NCBI GenBank assembly: GCA_017654935.2
Contig: CM065690.1
Span: 14,016,429 to 14,080,428 of the forward strand
Origin: Phymorhynchus buccinoides
Taxonomy: Eukaryota; Mollusca; Gastropoda; Neogastropoda; Raphitomidae
Length of the DNA: 64,000 nt
Direction: 5' to 3'
Positions 59,800 to 64,000 of the stretch are shown piece by piece. The notes beneath the pieces were generated by a model, which was given only the letters and a program-made list of their open reading frames with translations, was not told where the DNA came from and did not search any database. The first letter of the stretch is position 1. The number at the start of each line of letters is the position of its first letter. Position numbers and translations under genes: made by a program.

Positions 59800-60215
59800 A
59801 TACAGTAAGACAATCACCCCCCCCCACTATATTTACGACCCTATGTTAAAGCGACCACCTCTCATTGAGACGGATTGTTGGCACGATGCATTTTACTATG
59901 TAACAGACATCTCTCTTAACGACTCCTCTAAAACGCGACTTACAACCGACATTTGTTGGTTTTACGACCGTTTGTTATCTCGGCATAGTCGATTGCACAA
60001 TCCTATGGAGTTGGAAAGACCCAAATCTAGTTTTAATATGTCATTGTATATGTGCATGAAGAAGAGAGACATGAACATGTGCTCAAACACGTTTTCTTAT
60101 CCTTACGGCTGCCAGGAGTGAAAACCTCCGCTCATACGACCCTCCCAATTTACGATCCGATTTCTTCCGGACATTTTGGAAGTCTCATAAAATAGAGGTT
60201 TGTCTTTATAGCGCA
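59800..60215. mobile_element. MITE present only in the second copy
   Basis: Between GAGAAAGAGGCGTCATACAG and TTTGTCTTTATAGCGCACTA the second contig has about 410 bp that the left copy lacks near 24620. It matches 37530-38030 (AAGCGACCACCTCTCATT, AATCCTATGGAGTTGGAAAG). Confidence 0.75.
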
Positions 60216-60843
60216 CTACGCTGAAGGCACACAGTCTCCCACATGATCCGGAGCCGTCTTTTCTTGGGTATTACTTTGGTATATCAGTGACGGCATGTGG
60301 GCAACAAATCACTTCGGATATTGCACTGGTGATTCACGGTATAGTATGTGCAATTAACTCACTTGGGACGAATGAGCCGGCTCCGGCTCATACAACCATT
60401 TAGAATGAATGGCCCGGATCTGGCTCATAAGAGTTTTCAAGAGGTTTTGATTTCTGGCGTGTAACCAGCTTCCAGTGCGATGTCATAACCTACTTTCAGT
60501 TTGCTTTGACCTTGCCTCTCTTGAAATCAACCAATTATTGCATAGTTTACATTCAGCTTTGGTTGTAGAGGGGGGGTCAAAGATCGGAATGTGAAATTTT
60601 CCTTCTTTGTATGTGTTAGCTATTTTTATCAGTAGGAGACAAACGACAAACGACAATCTAATATTTTACGATCGTTTAGTGCATGGTGCTGCCAATCGTT
60701 TCTGAAAATATTGATGCCTAACTCTTCATAACTTGGTTTTGGCCAGTTCCCACAGAACAAGGGGAAATAATTCGGCCAGTCCCGAGGGAGTTAAAACAAT
60801 CATTCACTCTCTCTCTTTCTCTCAGTCAAACGGTTTGACGTAC

Positions 60844-60958
60844 GCGCTGTATGCGAAGTTGCTCCTGGTGCTCCTTGGTTCGTCGCTGCTGCTTCCTCTC
60901 CATGCGCTCGTGCATCTCCTTGCGGTCCTTCTCCATCATCTCCAGCCGCCGCTCCAGC
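60844..60958 (-). pseudogene. Third copy of afadin exon 19 (in second contig)
   Basis: 115 bp, the same coding sequence, with donor CGC/GTACGT as in copy A and acceptor flank (GATGTTTGACAG) as in copy B. As placed it lies upstream of the RA-FHA exon, an impossible position for a C-terminal coiled coil, so it is best read as the allelic exon 19. Typed pseudogene only because of this placement. Confidence 0.8.
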
Positions 60959-61686
60959 CTGTCAAACATCACAGCGTGCAAGGTCCGTTAATATTGCCAG
61001 CCTTAGCTGTTTGGGGCCAACAGTAAAGAGAGAGAGAGCTCTACAATAAACCATTTTCTTTAGTGGAAAACCAAGGTGCAGGGAGGCTAGTCTTTTACTC
61101 TTCTATTGGCCACTGCAATGACCACCTTTTGCAAGAGCGAATGCCCTTGGTGGGTGGGGGGACAGATGCTCGAGTACTGACCTAAACAAGGGATTAACTC
61201 TCGCCAATAACCCTATCTGAGGCCACTGAATGGCTGCCTTTTGCAAGAGTGAAAATGCCCTTTTGGATACTGACCAACACAGGGCTTAACTCTTGCCGTC
61301 AAGGGCGTTAATAACCCTAGTTTGCAGTGGCCAATAAAAGCGCTGTGTATTTTTTTAAGACGTTTTAGGTTGTCCGTTGCATCTCAGCCGACAAGAGGGG
61401 AGTTAACGAATTGTTTCTTTTTCTTCAGGGAGTGCGCATGCTCGTGCGCATTGCAAGTTGCTTAACAGAAGAAACATTGACCTAAACTCTAAAAACAGAC
61501 AAAAAACACATGGCAGGGTGTTTGGCAGTGAATGTCTTTGCATTTAGTGAGAATGCAGAGTAATGTCTTGGGGGAATGTGTACGCCCATGGTGCTAGAAG
61601 TTAATGACCAAGGACCCTTATCTTATGCAAAGACAGGGCACTTGGCTGATCTCAGCTTGAAGCCTCATTTCACTGGAATCTGTTCC

Positions 61687-62215
61687 TACCACTCACCCTT
61701 TAGCATGTCAGTCCAGGGGTAAGTGGCAGGTTCAGCAGGGTAATCAAACAACTACCACTCACTCTTTAGCATGCCGGTCCAGGGGGGAGTGGCAGGTTCA
61801 GCAGGGTAATCAAACAGCTACCACTCACTCGTTAGCATGCCTAGGTCCATGGGAGAGTGGCAGGTACAGCAAGTTGTAATCAAACAGCTTTTACCACTCA
61901 CTCTTTAGCATGCCTAGATCCATGGAGAGAGTGGCAGGTTCAGCAAGGGTAATCAAACAGCTACCACTCACTCTTTAGCATGCCTAGGTCCTGGGTAGAG
62001 TGGCAGGTTCAGCAAGGGTAATCAAACAGCTACCACTCACTCGTTAGCATGCCTAGGTCCAGGAGAGAGGTGGCAGGTTCAGCAAGTTTAATCTAAACAG
62101 CTACCACTCACTCTTTAGTATGCCTAGGTCCTGGGTGGAGTGGCTTTGGGTTCAGCAAGGGTAATCAAACAGCTTACCACTCACTCTTTAGCATGCTGGT
62201 CTAGGGATAAGTAGC
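61687..62215 (+). repeat. 68-bp minisatellite, second copy
   Basis: Eight units as at 26341-26870, with different unit variants (for example GCCGGTCCAGGGGGGAGTGG). Confidence 0.88.
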
Positions 62216-62257
62216 AGGCTTATCTTCTGGCTTCACTCACACTACTACTGTGAGTAG

Positions 62258-62912
62258 CAGAGCTGATTCTAATATTTTGAAAAAAGTGGGGGCGTTCCCC
62301 CCCTAAGAATGAAAAAAGGAGGCAGGTCCAATGGATACGAGGGGAAGGGGGGTGGGGGGGGGGGGAGGCGGCTGATTCAATCTTCGCTAGCCATGGCCAC
62401 TTCTTCAGCCACTCGTCTTGGAACCGGTGTTCCCTCGCACTAGTGCTGTTATCTTCGGGCTGCTTCTCCGAGACTGTTGATGCAGTAGCTGTTTCTGCAA
62501 CATCTTCTGCACACTCGTTTGGCAGAGGATTTTTTTTTTTTTTACTTTGCCGCCACAAAAATCAAAGTCGAAGAGCGTCGTTGTTCATTTTGAAGAAAAT
62601 TCAACATGGCGGGTAGGACTCTTTGCAACTTCTTGTCGGTAAAACGAGATGAACGCGATTGGTTGATTTACACTAACATTGTAAAGGAACCAATGAAATG
62701 TCGAGAAATCATTAATTCTTTGCTCGATGCTTTCGGTTTGTGCAGACTAGACAGATTTAGCAGACGACGAAGGAATTCCCGCAGCGATTGGTAAAAAGTG
62801 TTGACAGTTCTGCAAATATGCAGGCGTCGGCCCGCGTTTAGACCCGATTATTGCGGGAAGGAACAGATTTTGGGGGGATTGTACCAATCCCTGCGCCCTA
62901 GAGTCAGCTCTG
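62258..62912 (-). mobile_element. hAT-type element 1, second copy
   Basis: The same GAGTAG duplications (62252-62257, 62913-62918). The minus frame 62558-62220 is longer here: NECAEDVAETATASTVSEKQ then FQDEWLKKWPWLAKIE. Confidence 0.8.
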
Positions 62913-63376
62913 GAGTAGTGTAAGCGGTCAGGATGTGATCAGTCTTTGCTTAAGCTAAGCGTCTTTGCTACGACTCTCAAACTAGGAAGCATTGCACTGG
63001 CCCTTAGCCAGCTGTCCTCATGTCCTCTTGGTCAAGTGAGGGCGTGCCCTAGGCAAGGGTTCTTCACTAATAAACAAATTCCAGGATAGCAGCTGCCTCC
63101 TCTGACTAATATCTGGAAGTTACACATTAACAGTCAAACATGTTTGACTGTAACTTACAGTCAAACATGTTTGACTGTTAAAGTGTTAAGAATATTTCTA
63201 GCTTAACTGTGTTCAGCGTCTATCTACATACATAATAATAAGACTAGACAATTACAAGGGCCATAAAGTGACAGCTATCTACATGCATATACTTTCCGTG
63301 GGAAAACTGGCAGCTGCTTTGTGCATACTTTGAAAACTACCAGCTGCTATGCGCACAGCTAACTCGTGAAACTATG

Positions 63377-64000
63377 CAGGGATTGCTTCTAGAAATTTCT
63401 AAACTGGGGGGCATTGCCCCCCTTGGTGTGAAGCATTTGGGGGGATCTGAAAATAGTTAGGGGGCTGGGGGTAACGTCAATGCAAGTTAACGTGTCGATC
63501 AAAGGCTGCAGTGCTGAGAAATTTTTTAGCAACCTGTGGTGAATGCATTGTTTCTTTTTGCTTTGTAAGCACCAGCCATAAAATATTGCTTTTGATTCGC
63601 TGTCAAAAACTCTAGCCAAGGTCTGCTTTTTTTCTAACTTTCCCTGAACTCATGCTTTCGCTTTTTGGAATGTGGTGGAGAGACACTACTAGCACTGGGT
63701 TCGTCCATGACATCACATTCCTGATCCGATGCTTTGTCATTCGATGAACTTTCCCCGTTGTCATCACTAACTGCTGATGATGAACAACAAGGTTGTTGAT
63801 CAATGTTGCATTCCACAGTCGCACTGTTTTCTTTCTTTTTAGAAGTCACGTGTCAAATAATCCAGACGCGATGTCCATTTTGAGCGCTAAGCTCGCTACA
63901 ACTTACACTGCGCCCGGATATAGTAAATGAAAGAGAAAGCCGTTGATTGGATATGCTATTTTTAAGACCCAATCAAAATTGCTCGTTCTTTACTGTCGAA
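63377..64000 (-). mobile_element. hAT-type element 2, second copy, cut by window end
   Basis: Starts after ACTATG (63371-63376) with CAGGGATTGCTTCTAGA, one base longer than the left copy's end. The transposase N-terminal frame is frameshifted (SESKAIFYGWCLQSKK and the leader are in different frames). Confidence 0.78.

Larger units (their letters stand above)
59489..64000 (+). repeat. Second copy of 24.3-28.6 kb, likely alternative haplotype contig
   Basis: The same order as the left copy: ATAATCGTATGATTTAGATT (59492 / 24322), coiled-coil exon (60844 / 25298), 68-bp array (61687 / 26341), hAT element 1 (62258 / 26906), palindrome (63131 / 27768), hAT element 2 (63377 / 27987), same orientation. 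Differences include single-base changes, many small indels, one absent exon duplication and one extra MITE. Confidence 0.9.

Overview
The window is animal nuclear DNA: split genes with canonical GT-AG introns, GC-rich exons in AT-rich introns, long microsatellites and dense transposon debris. Gene content and repeat style (a type-C leucine-rich-repeat GPCR of the GRL101/relaxin-receptor type, tRNA-headed SINEs, many TIR elements) suggest a lophotrochozoan, most likely a marine mollusc such as a gastropod. That is inference; no species-specific marker was found.

Layout. (1) About 0.85-3.85 kb, plus strand: the last two exons of a receptor with LDL-receptor class A modules, leucine-rich repeats and a seven-helix rhodopsin-like domain; its 5' exons lie to the left. 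(2) 3.85-21.6 kb: no recognisable complete gene. It holds LINE 3' ends, SINEs, foldback elements, two copies of a terminal-inverted-repeat element loaded with TCAAGGTCA motifs, and a 115-bp satellite. Part of 14.4-21.6 kb may be the 3' UTR of the next gene. (3) 21.657-58.695 kb, minus strand: afadin (AFDN/canoe), the scaffold linking nectins and Rap signalling to actin at adherens junctions. I resolve 20 exons; 19 of them (55179 down to 21657) chain in perfect reading phase to 1973 codons plus stop, covering FHA, DIL, PDZ, proline-rich, coiled-coil and C-terminal regions. The RA domains are missing (beyond the gap), and the exon joining the RA-FHA linker to FHA was not found. (4) 58989-59488: exactly 500 N. 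(5) 59489-64000: a second, diverged copy of 24.3-28.6 kb including one afadin coiled-coil exon, in a place that would scramble exon order; it reads as an alternative-haplotype contig misplaced by scaffolding.

The most interesting pattern is in the afadin introns. At many exons the exon edge with its splice site has been duplicated in tandem, from one extra copy up to an eight-copy array at the FHA exon, and two other minisatellites abut splice donors. Comparing the two haplotype copies shows that one exon duplication is probably polymorphic and has a truncated piggyBac-like MITE at its junction. Transposon insertions with visible target-site duplications, a paralogous empty site and a three-deep nested insertion allow several element families to be delimited from this window alone.
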